64,000 bases of DNA from Synechococcus sp. A10-1-5-1 (GTDB lineage Bacteria; Cyanobacteriota; Cyanobacteriia; PCC-6307; Cyanobiaceae). Below the pieces are notes generated by a model. The model worked only from the letters and a program-made list of their open reading frames with translations, made no database searches and had not been told where the DNA came from. This document shows positions 20,158 through 29,743 of this stretch, in pieces. How positions within the stretch are numbered: position 1 is the first letter of the stretch; every line of letters begins with the position of its first letter. Made by a program: the position numbers and the translations under genes. The DNA is taken from the NCBI RefSeq assembly GCF_023115425.1, contig NZ_CP096032.1, positions 1,612,001 through 1,676,000 on the forward strand, given 5' to 3'.

Positions 20158-21446
20158 CCCAGCTCTGGCGCAGGCCTCTGCACGCCGGTTTGGAGTTGCT
20201 GGATGGAGAGCGGCCGGCGGCGGCGACCCCCTGGGGTTGGCGCTGCTTTCAGGTGGCTCTGCTGCTCCTGCCGGCCAGTGCGCTCTTGGCGGGATTGCTG
20301 CTGCTGGTGGCCTTGATCCTGGGGAGCCGTCAGCCGACGGCCTGGCGGGACGACCGGGTCAATTGGTGGCTCGCCGCCATCGGTCTCTGGATGGTCCTGG
20401 GCTGTTTTGCCGCCTCGAGCGGTTGGCTCTCCTGGGTGGGCTTGGGCAATTGGTTGCCCTTCTTTTGGGCGTTCTGGGGGTTCCAGCCCTATCTGGCCAC
20501 GCCCGAGGCCAGGCGCAGGGTGGCCCTGTGGCTCGTGGCGGGAACCGTGCCGGTGCTGGGCACGGGCTTTGGCCAGATGGTGCTCGGCTGGAGCGGTCCC
20601 TACGAACTGCTGGGCGGGGCGATCGTTTGGTGGATCCGTGGTGGAGGCAACCCACCCGGGCGACTTTCGGGCCTGTTTGATTACGCCAACATCACGGCTG
20701 CCTGGCTGGCCTTGAGCTGGCCCCTGGTGCTGGCGGCCTTTCTGCAGCATTGCCGTCGCTGGCGCTCTGGCCCCCTGGCTTTTGGGCTCTGGGGCGTCAG
20801 TTTTGCCTTGGTGGTCACCCAGGTGGCGGAGATGTTGGCCACCGATTCCCGCAACGGTTGGGGAGCCTTGGTTTTAGCGGTCCCGATCGTGCTCGGACCG
20901 GGGCGCTGGATTTGGCTGGTGCCCCTGTTGCTGCTGGCGCTATTGCCCGTCGCCCTGGCGACCCTGCCGGGGGTGCCGGCGGTCATTCAGGCCCCCCTGC
21001 GGGAGATCGTGCCCCAGTCGATCTGGGGCCGATTGAACGATTTCAACTCCCAGGGGGAGAGGCCCCTGGCCCTCACCCGCCTCAGTCAGTGGGGGACGGC
21101 CCTTGGATTGATCGGCGAGCGCCCCTGGCTGGGTTGGGGGGCAGCGGCCTTCAGCGTGATCTATCCCCTGCGGACGGGCCATTGGCATGGCCATCCCCAC
21201 AACATCGCTCTGGACCTGGCCCTCAGCCATGGCCTGCCGGTGGCCCTGGGTCTGGTGGGCCTGGTGCTCTGGCTGTTGATCCGCGGCGTGCGGCTCGGGA
21301 TGGCCAGCGGTGCACTGTTTGAGCGGGCCTGGTGGGCAGCGGCGCTGGTGCTGGTGGTGCTGCATGCCACCGACATCCCGATGTACGACAGCCGCCTGAA
21401 CATTGCCGGTTGGATTCTCTTGGCCGGTCTGCGCTGCCGCTTCTAG
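20154..21446 (+). CDS. O-antigen ligase/polymerase (Wzy_C-like) membrane protein
   Basis: A 430-residue polytopic protein with about ten hydrophobic segments. The RLSGLFDYANITAAWLA segment and the loop GHWHGHPHNIALDLALSHG are characteristic of the O-antigen ligase/polymerase superfamily, which also includes cyanobacterial IctB-like proteins. Members polymerise or ligate lipid-linked sugars. Its ATG overlaps the purU stop, so it is translationally linked to that gene despite no functional relation. The specific substrate is unknown. Confidence 0.8.
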   Translation: MTQLWRRPLHAGLELLDGERPAAATPWGWRCFQVALLLLPASALLAGLLLLVALILGSRQPTAWRDDRVNWWLAAIGLWMVLGCFAASSGWLSWVGLGNWLPFFWAFWGFQPYLATPEARRRVALWLVAGTVPVLGTGFGQMVLGWSGPYELLGGAIVWWIRGGGNPPGRLSGLFDYANITAAWLALSWPLVLAAFLQHCRRWRSGPLAFGLWGVSFALVVTQVAEMLATDSRNGWGALVLAVPIVLGPGRWIWLVPLLLLALLPVALATLPGVPAVIQAPLREIVPQSIWGRLNDFNSQGERPLALTRLSQWGTALGLIGERPWLGWGAAAFSVIYPLRTGHWHGHPHNIALDLALSHGLPVALGLVGLVLWLLIRGVRLGMASGALFERAWWAAALVLVVLHATDIPMYDSRLNIAGWILLAGLRCRF

Positions 21447-22969
21447 GCCAGGGCTTCGTCGTGGTGCTTGCGCAGGGTGGCCTTGGGCAGGGGGCCTTTG
21501 AGGTGCTCCCAGGGCAGGACCCGATTGGCATCCCAGGCGTTGTGGATCACCTCCTCCCAGGGGGGTAGGGGCGTCTCGGCGTCGCGGTAGGCCTGCTTCC
21601 AGCCGCCGAGTTTGTCGTGGCGGCCGCGCACCGCAGCGATCACCGGGGCCAGGCGCCGGTCGCTGCGGGAGAGCAGCGCCTGAATCACACTCCAGCCATA
21701 GCTCTCGGGGCGTAGTTCGATGCCCTTGGGCTTGAGCCGCTTGGCCAGAAGCTTCAGCCGTTTCTCGGCTTCGGGGCGGACGCCTTGCCACTGGAAGGGG
21801 GTGTGGGCCTTGGGCACAAAGGTGCTGACCCCTAGAGACAGACGCAGCCCTGGGGTGGCCTTCTTGAGCTTCAGCATCAGGTCGGCGGTGGCCTCGATGT
21901 CCTCCTCGCTTTCCGAGGGCAGGCCGGCCATGCCATAGAGCTTCAGGCCGCTGAGGCCACCTTCTTTGGCGTAGCGGGCCGCGGCATAGATCTCCTCGGT
22001 GGCGAGCTTTTTGTTGACCACCTCGCGCATGCGCTCGCTGCCGCTTTCGATGGCGATGGTGAGGGACTTGCTGCCGCGTTTGGCCAGGATGCGCCCGAGC
22101 TCGGGGGTGACGGTGGCGGCCCGCACGGAACTGACGCTGACTCGGGTGCCTTCGAAGCGGTCCTGATCGAGCCACTGCAGTAGGTCGCCGAATTGCGGGT
22201 GCTGGGTGACCGATGCCCCTAGCAGCCCCAAGCGCTGGGTGGCTCCTAGGCCTTTCTCCACCGCCGGGATCAGCCCGTCATCGAGGCTCGGGGTGCGGAA
22301 GGGCAGGGTGAGGTAGCTGGCCAGGCAGAAGCGGCAGAGCTCCGGGCAGCTGCGCACCACCTCGACCATATGAATGGAGGGCCAGGCCGCCTCTGGGGTG
22401 ATCACCGTGGAGTGGCTCAGGGTGTTGCCGCGCCAGGTCTGCTTCTCAACGGTTTCGGGGATGCCGGCCTCGATCGGTTCAATCGCCAGCAGTGCGCCGT
22501 CCTCGCTGTAGCGGGGGGCATAGAGCGACGGGACATAGACACCGGGCACCGCCGCCAGGCGGCGCAGGCGCTCGTGGCGCGGGGCGGTTTTGCACGCCTG
22601 CAGGGCATCGATGAACGCTGGCAGCAGCAGTTCGCCGTCGCCGAGCAGAACCGCATCAAAGAAGGGAGCCAGGGGTTCAGGGTTGGCGGTCAGCACCGGC
22701 CCCCCGCCGAAGACGATCGGATCGTTGTCGCCGCGCTCGCTCGCCCAGATCGGGATGCGCTGTTGCTCCAGCAGATCCAGCAGCACCGGCCCGTCGAGTT
22801 CCCAACTCAGGGATAGGCCAAAGAGGTCGCAGTGCCGGTGCTGCGGATCCCCTTGGTCGGTGAAGAGGCGCCGCACGTCCACATCGGCGCGCTGGGCCAA
22901 GGTCGCCCAGACCACCTGATAGCCCAGGCTCGTAATCCCCACGGTGTAGGTGCTGGGGAAGGCCAACAC
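21443..22969 (-). CDS. Radical SAM protein with B12-binding-like N-terminus
   Basis: About 508 residues. The N-terminal part (LAFPSTYTVGITSLGYQVVW) resembles the cobalamin-binding-like domain of the TIGR03960-type family, and the core has the radical SAM cluster motif RSCPELCRFCLASY (CX3CX2C) followed by IESGSERMREVVNKKL. GTG 22969 is the last standard start, but the frame stays open upstream to 23060 and reads a plausible leader (LNQETLLFEPAAAQQGALRA) with only CTG starts. Its stop overlaps the convergent Wzy-like gene by four bases. Substrate unknown. Confidence 0.85.
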   Translation of the reverse strand: MLAFPSTYTVGITSLGYQVVWATLAQRADVDVRRLFTDQGDPQHRHCDLFGLSLSWELDGPVLLDLLEQQRIPIWASERGDNDPIVFGGGPVLTANPEPLAPFFDAVLLGDGELLLPAFIDALQACKTAPRHERLRRLAAVPGVYVPSLYAPRYSEDGALLAIEPIEAGIPETVEKQTWRGNTLSHSTVITPEAAWPSIHMVEVVRSCPELCRFCLASYLTLPFRTPSLDDGLIPAVEKGLGATQRLGLLGASVTQHPQFGDLLQWLDQDRFEGTRVSVSSVRAATVTPELGRILAKRGSKSLTIAIESGSERMREVVNKKLATEEIYAAARYAKEGGLSGLKLYGMAGLPSESEEDIEATADLMLKLKKATPGLRLSLGVSTFVPKAHTPFQWQGVRPEAEKRLKLLAKRLKPKGIELRPESYGWSVIQALLSRSDRRLAPVIAAVRGRHDKLGGWKQAYRDAETPLPPWEEVIHNAWDANRVLPWEHLKGPLPKATLRKHHDEALA

Positions 22970-23072
22970 CGCCCGAAGGGCACCCTGCTGCGCAGCAGCC
23001 GGCTCAAACAGCAGGGTCTCTTGGTTCAGGTGCTCGGATGGAGGACTGAGGTCATTCCATCAGAGCGCGGAA

Positions 23073-23861
23073 TCATTCGATCACCGTGAAAAATGGTGAG
23101 AAGGGGCCGCTGCTGAAAGCAGTTGGGATCGGAGTCGCTGCATTACTCGTGGTGATTGTGGCCCCATTGTCTGTGACGGTGAAGCTCACGTTGAGGCCAG
23201 ATGTAGACGACGTAATTGCGATCGGCGATGACGGTTCAAAGGTGCCGATAAGGCGTGTCACCCCTGTGCAGCTGTCAGCTCTGCTCAGAGAGCCGTCAGC
23301 AAGCATTGCCCTGAGGGTCCCACCTGTGACTGAGGCGCTCGCGGTGGGTTCACAGTTGGGAGCCTCGTCGAAATTCTCGAGCGTTTCCGTGAAATTGGTA
23401 GGGGTGCCGCCGGCTACCGCCTGCCCGGAAGAGTCTGATGCATAGGTATTGCTATCGGATGCTGTGTAGGAGACATTGAGTCCGAAAGTATTGGCCATAA
23501 TGATGTAGGCATAGGAATAGTTTCCTGGCTCGGGTAAGGACCCACCGCTGTTTCCCAAATCGACTGTGGAGCCTGGTGCAAGGTCAGTGGTATTGCCGCC
23601 GCTACTGATGAGTGTTGATGTGCAGGTAGATCGATCAAAAGAGTTGCTCGCTGTGGGGTTGGATGTGCAGAGCCCCATTTCGTAGATCACAATCTCGTAT
23701 CGGCTGGGTGTGGTTGCGCAGCTGTCGTCGGCTGGGAGGGCGACATTCGATCCCGATGCTGGGCAGACCGACGTTGTCTGAGATTTGCCTGGGCTGATTG
23801 GAATCAAGAGAGACAAGCTTGCTGCTCCAGCGCAGGCAAGTTTTAAAGCGCGATTCATCAT
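23073..23861 (-). CDS. Exported Ser/Thr-rich protein, unknown function
   Basis: A 262-residue protein with a signal peptide (LKLACAGAASLSLLIPISPG, cleaved near SQT). The mature part is rich in Ser, Thr and Asn, has six or more Cys and repeated short beta-like stretches (YEIVIYEMGLCTSNP, GNYSYAYIIMANTFGLNVSY). The DNA is visibly less GC-rich than its neighbours, suggesting transfer. It lies 39 bases downstream of the inverse-autotransporter barrel gene on the same strand, so the two may form a cell-surface pair. I do not recognise the family. Confidence 0.7.
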   Translation of the reverse strand: MMNRALKLACAGAASLSLLIPISPGKSQTTSVCPASGSNVALPADDSCATTPSRYEIVIYEMGLCTSNPTASNSFDRSTCTSTLISSGGNTTDLAPGSTVDLGNSGGSLPEPGNYSYAYIIMANTFGLNVSYTASDSNTYASDSSGQAVAGGTPTNFTETLENFDEAPNCEPTASASVTGGTLRAMLADGSLSRADSCTGVTRLIGTFEPSSPIAITSSTSGLNVSFTVTDNGATITTSNAATPIPTAFSSGPFSPFFTVIE

Positions 23862-23900
23862 TCTTTTTCGGTTAGGTGGAAGTTTTGATGGAGTTGATCC

Positions 23901-25199
23901 TTATGTACCGGATGCCTGGTTGGTGAAGCTTGTTATCGGTTTCTTCGTTCGCTCAAGCAGCACCTCGTAGCGACGACGCACTGGCTGGGTCATCTGGGTG
24001 ATCAGGTTTTGTTTGGCGTTGTTCTTCGCGAAGGTCACCGGGCGGCCGGTCAGACGAATGCGAGCGCCGAAATAGGGGCCCGGCTGATTGCCGATGTCGT
24101 TGTTCGAGTCGGTGGGGTAGGCCGGGATTTCATTCGACACCCACAGCTCCAGGTTGGCGTGGGGAGTGGCCTGCCAGTTCACCGAGCCTTCGACACCGCT
24201 GTTATCGCTGTGAGCACCGGTGTAATCCCAGTTGAAGCCACGGAGATACATCGCCAGTTGGGGATAGGAGGGGATGCGGTAACCCAGCTCCACATCCCAA
24301 CCAGGAACGACCCGCTCGGTGTAGTCGATGGCGTTGATGGTGATGTCTTTTTGAGCTGAACCGTTGATGTACCAGTTGTTGCGCAGCTCAAAGCTCTTCC
24401 AGAAGCCCTCAGCGCCGATGCCCCAGCGGGTGTAGGCGGTGGAGTAGTTCGTGGTGCGTAGGTCCCAGAAGCCGTTCAGGCCGACCATGGCCTCATCGCC
24501 GAGGCGGTAGCGGCTGCCCAAGCCCACATTGACCTGGGGTTGGGCGGAGGTCTCCAGGGTGACCCGCGCTTGGCCAAACATCAGGCCCATCGGATCGCCC
24601 TCGTTGTCGTAGCCCAGCGTCTTGAGGCGCATGAAGCTATCGAGGTAGCCCGTCAGGTCACTGCTGGTGGCTGCGTTTAGGCCGAGGGTTGTTTGCGCGA
24701 AGAAGGGGATCTTCTTGATCTGCTTGTTGGCGTAGTTCACGCCGCTGCTGATCAGGGTGCGGGTGACCTCGGACTGGACAACTCCGCCCAGGTCAACGCC
24801 ATCGCCATTGACCATCGCCGGGCCGTATTGAGCGGCGTAGCCGGCACCCTTTTGAACGATCCGCTCAAACAGGTTGCGGGGCTGACGCACCTCGGCGGGA
24901 CCCAGGCAAGCGCGGGAGCGGGGGTCGACGAAGACGTCGCACTTCCAGGGTTGGTGCGCCAGCGGCTTGCCGATCGTGATCGTCTTGCCTTCTGCGGGCA
25001 GTTGGTCCTCGCTAATCAGCGGTTTGTCTTGCTCTACCGCTGGCTCCTCGGTCAGGCCGAGTTCGGAGCTGCTGAAGCCTTCCAGTCGCTGCTGAGTTTC
25101 CTCGGCTCGCGCTCCAGTGCCCAGTGTCAGGGCCAAGGGCGCTGCAGCTGCAATGAGCGTGCGCCGCGCTCGTAATCGGCCTCGATAAAGATTCGCCAT
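23901..25199 (-). CDS. Inverse autotransporter (intimin/invasin-type) beta-barrel protein without passenger
   Basis: From ATG 25199, 432 residues. An Arg-rich signal peptide (RARRTLIAAAAPLALTLGTGARA) is followed by a linker and then a domain with the intimin/invasin barrel pattern: VNVGLGSRYRLGDEAMVGLN, FWDLRTTNYSTAYTRWGIGAE, LRNNWYINGS, YPQLAMYLRGFNWDY, and late strands ending RIRLTGRPVTF. The C-terminal VRRRYEVLLERTKKP resembles the linker that threads the pore in intimins. Normal family members continue with Ig-like adhesin domains; here the protein stops about 20 residues later. It may be truncated or may work with the secreted protein next door. Confidence 0.8.
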   Translation of the reverse strand: MANLYRGRLRARRTLIAAAAPLALTLGTGARAEETQQRLEGFSSSELGLTEEPAVEQDKPLISEDQLPAEGKTITIGKPLAHQPWKCDVFVDPRSRACLGPAEVRQPRNLFERIVQKGAGYAAQYGPAMVNGDGVDLGGVVQSEVTRTLISSGVNYANKQIKKIPFFAQTTLGLNAATSSDLTGYLDSFMRLKTLGYDNEGDPMGLMFGQARVTLETSAQPQVNVGLGSRYRLGDEAMVGLNGFWDLRTTNYSTAYTRWGIGAEGFWKSFELRNNWYINGSAQKDITINAIDYTERVVPGWDVELGYRIPSYPQLAMYLRGFNWDYTGAHSDNSGVEGSVNWQATPHANLELWVSNEIPAYPTDSNNDIGNQPGPYFGARIRLTGRPVTFAKNNAKQNLITQMTQPVRRRYEVLLERTKKPITSFTNQASGT

Positions 25200-25263
25200 T
25201 CCCGCACACCACAAGGGACTAGGTATTTGCACTTAACCATTTGCTTGCCGGTTTGAACAGAAG

Positions 25264-25291
25264 CTTTGTGCGATTGATCGATCGCACAAAG
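25264..25291. repeat. Perfect 11-bp inverted repeat (hairpin)
   Basis: CTTTGTGCGAT (25264-25274) and ATCGCACAAAG (25281-25291) are exact reverse complements with a six-base spacer, TGATCG. It lies five bases beyond the stop of the 94-residue gene and 65 bases upstream of the barrel gene's ATG. No U-run follows on either strand, so a terminator is not clear; an operator or RNA-processing hairpin is possible. Confidence 0.6.
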
Positions 25292-25295
25292 ACAT

Positions 25296-25580
25296 TCAGC
25301 GGGTGATGTCCTTTGGACAGAGCTGACGAATCGTGCTGTTCACCAGCAGTTGATCGTCCCGGCTGGGCCCCTCTGGGAAGTGCATCGTCCAGGCTTCGGC
25401 GATCAGTGCTTCGCCCTCGCCTTCCAAGCGCAGGGCGCAGATCAGGGCCCCGGTTTCCAAGTGCTTGGTCTCGCGCTTCAAGGTGCGTACCTCAAAGCTG
25501 CCGAACGGGTTTCCCTGGGCCAAAGAGGCGCCTGGAAAGCCCAGGCTGATAACGAGAAGTGCTGCGCTCGCGCGTTTCAA
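25296..25580 (-). CDS. Small exported protein, unknown function
   Basis: A 94-residue protein with a clear signal peptide (KRASAALLVISLGFPGASLAQG) and a short mature domain with two Cys (ALICALRLEGEG, IRQLCPKD). The start overlaps the ClC transporter stop by four bases (25577-25580), so it is co-translated with that gene. No known family is apparent to me. Confidence 0.68.
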   Translation of the reverse strand: MKRASAALLVISLGFPGASLAQGNPFGSFEVRTLKRETKHLETGALICALRLEGEGEALIAEAWTMHFPEGPSRDDQLLVNSTIRQLCPKDITR

Positions 25581-26986
25581 AGCTCCCGCGGGCTCAGCGG
25601 CGTGCCCGGCAGCTTCATCTCCCCTTGGGTGCTCGTGGCACTGCTTTGCAGGGCCAGCTGCCTCTGGTAAATCGAGTGTTCGTGGGTGATCCGCGAGATC
25701 ACGAAACTGACCACTGCGCAGACAAACAGGGGCTTGAGGATCAACAGGTCCTTGGTCAGGGCAAAGACCAGGAAGACCGCCGTGATCGGTGTGCGGGAAC
25801 AGGCGGCGATAAAGGCCGCCATCCCCGCAAAGACGTAGGTGCTGGGGGCATGGCCAGAGAGGTGTTCGGCGATGCCCGCAGCGGTTAGCCCCAGGGCTCC
25901 GCCCAGGGTCAACATGGGCGCAAACAGGCCTCCCGGCGCTCCGGTCGCGGCGGCGAGGCCCGTGGCAAAAAACAGCAGGGTGAAGATGCCCACGGCCTTG
26001 CTGAGTTCCACGTGGCCATCGACGATCGCGTGCTGCAGCGCCGCGTTGTTGCGGAAGTCAGCGGGTAGGGCGGCATAGAGGCAGCCCAGAGCAATGCCCC
26101 CAAGCAGCATCCGGATCACGATCTTCCCGGAGAAGAAGCGTTGTCCTAGGGACTGCATCTTCACCACATAGCGGGTGTAGAGCTCGGCCAGCAGGCCCAC
26201 CACAATCCCCAAGGCCACCAGGTAGATCAGGTCCTTGGGTAGGAACTGGATATCCAGTTGGTACTCGCTGCTGATCTGAAAACCCCGCTGGCCGATGCCG
26301 GCGCTTTGCTCACCAAAGCCAGCGAGACCCATCACATCGGCCCAGAAGCTGCCGGCGAAGGCCGTGCCCAGCACCAGCAGCAACAGGATCGGACCGGATT
26401 TCCGCAGCAGCTCTTCAATCGCGTAGAAGAAGCCCCCCAGGGGGGCGTGGAAGACCGCTGCAATGCCCGCGCCGCCGCCGGCCGCCACGATCACCCGGAG
26501 CAGGGAGGGCGGGGCCTTGAACCAGCGGGCCATCTGCCAGCCCACGGAACTGCCCATTTGAACGGCAGGACCTTCTGGTCCGAGCGGGAAGCCGCTGCCA
26601 ATGGCCAGGATGCCTGCCAGCAATTTGACGATGGCGACCTGCAGGTTCATCGGCAGGCTCTGGCGCGAGAGGAAGCGCATCACCTGAGGAATCCCCGAGC
26701 CCGCCGCCGTCGGAGCCAGGGTGCTGATTAGCACCGCCGAGAGCAGGCCGCCGATGGCTCCCATGGAGGGCAGCACCAACCAGGGGCTCGCGGTCTCCAG
26801 CAGGCCCAGGCGCCAACTGCCCAGCCAGCCCACACCGGTCTTGAACAGCAGACCAGCTGCAGCGGCCCCCAGGCCGGTGACGATCAGGGTGAGGACGACA
26901 GCAGGCCAGCGCTGCTGCACCAGCCGTTCCAGGTTGCGGCTGGCTCTCCAGGACTGCAGTTCCAGCTTCAGGCCGTGGGTTTGCAA
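25577..26986 (-). CDS. ClC-family chloride/proton antiporter
   Basis: A 469-residue membrane protein. GSGIPQV, GPEGPAVQMGS with the gating Glu, and GGLFAPMLTLG are the three Cl-binding signatures of the ClC family. FYAIEELLRK retains the internal proton-pathway Glu, so H+/Cl- exchange rather than channel activity is likely. It probably helps with ionic or acid stress. The start is TTG 26986, five bases after the acnB stop; no better start is visible. It looks like the second gene of an acnB-ClC-exported-protein transcript. Confidence 0.9.
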   Translation of the reverse strand: MQTHGLKLELQSWRASRNLERLVQQRWPAVVLTLIVTGLGAAAAGLLFKTGVGWLGSWRLGLLETASPWLVLPSMGAIGGLLSAVLISTLAPTAAGSGIPQVMRFLSRQSLPMNLQVAIVKLLAGILAIGSGFPLGPEGPAVQMGSSVGWQMARWFKAPPSLLRVIVAAGGGAGIAAVFHAPLGGFFYAIEELLRKSGPILLLLVLGTAFAGSFWADVMGLAGFGEQSAGIGQRGFQISSEYQLDIQFLPKDLIYLVALGIVVGLLAELYTRYVVKMQSLGQRFFSGKIVIRMLLGGIALGCLYAALPADFRNNAALQHAIVDGHVELSKAVGIFTLLFFATGLAAATGAPGGLFAPMLTLGGALGLTAAGIAEHLSGHAPSTYVFAGMAAFIAACSRTPITAVFLVFALTKDLLILKPLFVCAVVSFVISRITHEHSIYQRQLALQSSATSTQGEMKLPGTPLSPREL

Positions 26987-26991
26987 GGTGC

Positions 26992-29607
26992 CTAGACCCC
27001 TGCCAGCACTTTTGCTTCGTCGTCGCTGCTGAGCACGCGACCGCTGTCTTCAAAGCCTTCGATCTGATCGAAGTTCAGGTAGCGGTAGAGCTCAGCCCCC
27101 TTGGGATCGATCTTGGCGGCGGCGATGGCCAGGTAGTCCTCCTTGGTGGGGATGCGGCCGAGCTGGGCGCAGACCGCAGCCAGCTCGGCGCTGCCGAGAT
27201 ACACCTGAGCGCCATTGCCCAGGCGGTTGTTGAAGTTTCGGGTGCTGGTGGAGAACACGGTGGTGTTCTCCTCGACCCGGGCCTGGTTGCCCATGCAGAG
27301 GGAGCAGCCGGGCATCTCCATGCGGGAGCCTGCCTTCTCGAAGATTCCGTAGTAACCCTCCTGCTTGAGCACCTCCTCATCCATTCGGGTTGGGGGGCAG
27401 ACCCAGAGGCGGGCCGTGTTCTCCCCTTGTCCCTCCAGGACAGTCGCTGCGGCGCGGTAGTGGCCGATGTTGGTCATGCAGGAGCCGATGAAGACTTCAT
27501 CGATCTGATCTCCGGCCACATCGGAGAGGGTTTTGACGTTGTCGGGGTCGTTCGGGCAGGCCAGGATCGGCTCGTTGATCTCATCGAGGTTGATCTCGAT
27601 CACCGCGGCGTATTCAGCGTCGGCGTCGGCCTCCATCAGCACGGGATTGGCAAGCCATTCCTCCATGGCCTTGATCCGGCGGGCCAGGGTGCGGGCATCG
27701 CTGTAGCCGCGGGCGATCATGTTCTTCAGCAGCGCCACGTTGCTGCGCAGGTATTCACTCACCGTCTCCACCGAGAGCTTGATGGTGCTGCCGGCACAGG
27801 AGCGCTCGGCCGTGGCGTCGGTCAGCTCGAAGGCTTGCTCGAGCTTCAGGTCGGGAAGGCCTTCGATTTCCATGATCCGGCCGCTGAAGATGTTCTTCTT
27901 GCCGGCCTTCTCCACCGTGAGCAGCCCCTGCTGGATGGCCACATAGGGAATGGCATTCACGACATCCCGCAGAGTGACTCCGGGTTGCAGAGAGCCGGAG
28001 AACTTCACGAGAACCGATTCGGGCATGTCCAGGGGCATCGCGCCGATGGCGGCGGCGAAGGCCACTAGACCGGAGCCTGCGGGGAAGGAGATGCCCAGGG
28101 GAAAGCGGGTGTGGCTGTCACCGCCGGTGCCCACGGTGTCGGGCAGCAGCATCCTGTTCAGCCAGCTGTGGATGATGCCGTCGCCGGGGCGCAGGGCCAC
28201 GCCACCGCGGGAGCTGATGAAATCGGGCAGCTCGGCGTGGGTCTTCAGGTCGACTGGCTTGGGGTATGCCGCGGTGTGGCAGAAGCTCTGCATCACCAGG
28301 TCGGCGGAGAAGCCCAGGCAGGCCAGCTCCTTCATCTCATCACGGGTCATCGGCCCGGTGGTGTCCTGGGAGCCGACGGTGGTCATCAGTGGCTCGCAGC
28401 TGGTGCCGGGGCGCACGCCGGGCAGGCCGCAGGCCTTGCCCACCATCTTCTGGGCCAGGGTGAAGCCCTTGCCGGTGTCGGCGGGGGCGCTGGGGCGAAT
28501 GAACAGGTCGCTGGCGGGCAGACCCAGTTGGGCGCGCACTTTGTCAGTCAGGGCGCGGCCGATCATCAGGGGGATGCGACCGCCGGCACGCACCTCATCG
28601 GTGATGGTGCTGGGCTTGAGCTCGAAACGAGCCACCACTTCGCCGGCATTGGCTTCACCGGCAGCCCGCTCGATCGTCCCGGCGTAGGGGCGAATCGTGA
28701 TGACGTCTCCGGAATTCAGGGCGCTGACGTCGCATTCGATGGGCAGGGCACCGGAATCCTCAGCCGTGTTGAAGAAGATCGGCGCGATCTTGCCGCCAAT
28801 CACCACCCCGCCGCTGCGCTTGTTGGGCACGTGGGGAATGTCCGTACCGGTGTGCCAGAGCACCGAGTTGATGGCGGATTTACGGGAGCTGCCGGTGCCG
28901 ACCACGTCGCCCACGTAGGCCACGGGGTGGCCTTTTTGCTTGAGCTCGGCAATGAGATCCAGACCGCCGGGCATCCGGGTCTCGAGCATCGCCGTGGCGT
29001 GAAGCGGAATGTCGGGGCGGGTGGTGGCGTGGGTCGCGGGGGAGAGGTCATCGGTATTGGTCTCGCCCTCCACCTTGAAGACCGTGACCGTGATCTCCGC
29101 CGGCAGCTCGGGCTTGGCGGTGAACCACTCGGCATTGGCCCAGCTCTCGATGACTCGCTTGGCCTGGGCGTTGCTGGAGGCCAGCTCCAGCACATCGTTG
29201 TAGGCGTCGTAGACCAGCAGGGTGCGGCTGAGCCCTGTCGCGGCGGCCTCTGCGATGGCCGCGTCTCCATGGGAGAGCAGCTCAATCAGGGCCCCGACGT
29301 TGTAGCCGCCGATCATGGTGGCCAGCAGCTTCACCGCCTCCACGGGGCTCACCAGTGGGCTGGTGGTTTTGCCCTGGGCCACAGCACTGAGCCAGTCGGC
29401 TTTCACGTAGGCCGCCTCATCCACCCCAGGGGGGATGCGCTCAGAGAGCAGATGCAGCAGGAACTGTTCTTCTCCGGCGGGGGGAGCCTGGAGAAGTTCT
29501 GTCAGGGACTGGGTTTCAGCGGCGGTCAGCGGCAGGGCTGGGACCCCTTGGGCTTCTCGCTCCGCAGCGGCGGCGCGGTAGTCGGCAAGGAAGCTGCTGG
29601 CGGACAT
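26992..29607 (-). CDS. acnB: Aconitate hydratase B / 2-methylisocitrate dehydratase
   Basis: AcnB interconverts citrate and isocitrate with a 4Fe-4S cluster. The order of domains is that of AcnB: an N-terminal HEAT-like domain, the swivel domain ([17 protein letters not shown]), then the catalytic core with [29 protein letters not shown] and [13 protein letters not shown] supplying cluster Cys residues. From ATG 29607 it is 871 residues, the usual length. It is divergent from the DAHP synthase gene. Confidence 0.96.
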   Translation of the reverse strand: MSASSFLADYRAAAAEREAQGVPALPLTAAETQSLTELLQAPPAGEEQFLLHLLSERIPPGVDEAAYVKADWLSAVAQGKTTSPLVSPVEAVKLLATMIGGYNVGALIELLSHGDAAIAEAAATGLSRTLLVYDAYNDVLELASSNAQAKRVIESWANAEWFTAKPELPAEITVTVFKVEGETNTDDLSPATHATTRPDIPLHATAMLETRMPGGLDLIAELKQKGHPVAYVGDVVGTGSSRKSAINSVLWHTGTDIPHVPNKRSGGVVIGGKIAPIFFNTAEDSGALPIECDVSALNSGDVITIRPYAGTIERAAGEANAGEVVARFELKPSTITDEVRAGGRIPLMIGRALTDKVRAQLGLPASDLFIRPSAPADTGKGFTLAQKMVGKACGLPGVRPGTSCEPLMTTVGSQDTTGPMTRDEMKELACLGFSADLVMQSFCHTAAYPKPVDLKTHAELPDFISSRGGVALRPGDGIIHSWLNRMLLPDTVGTGGDSHTRFPLGISFPAGSGLVAFAAAIGAMPLDMPESVLVKFSGSLQPGVTLRDVVNAIPYVAIQQGLLTVEKAGKKNIFSGRIMEIEGLPDLKLEQAFELTDATAERSCAGSTIKLSVETVSEYLRSNVALLKNMIARGYSDARTLARRIKAMEEWLANPVLMEADADAEYAAVIEINLDEINEPILACPNDPDNVKTLSDVAGDQIDEVFIGSCMTNIGHYRAAATVLEGQGENTARLWVCPPTRMDEEVLKQEGYYGIFEKAGSRMEMPGCSLCMGNQARVEENTTVFSTSTRNFNNRLGNGAQVYLGSAELAAVCAQLGRIPTKEDYLAIAAAKIDPKGAELYRYLNFDQIEGFEDSGRVLSSDDEAKVLAGV

Positions 29608-29743
29608 CGGCGCTGGGACCCCAGGGGTCTCCGATCGGTGGACGTCAGTCCATTGTTCTTTGCCGCCGGTCCCCCCTGATGTGACGGAGGATGCGACTGG
29701 GCTTTTAGGGTGGAGTGCTCCGAGCCCTTGGATGGTTGCCGGC

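Noticed and set aside
26570-26590. GPEGP instead of GK/REGP in the ClC transporter as a possible functional change
   Set aside because: The variant with Pro is common in bacterial ClC proteins and the gating Glu is kept, so nothing unusual is implied.
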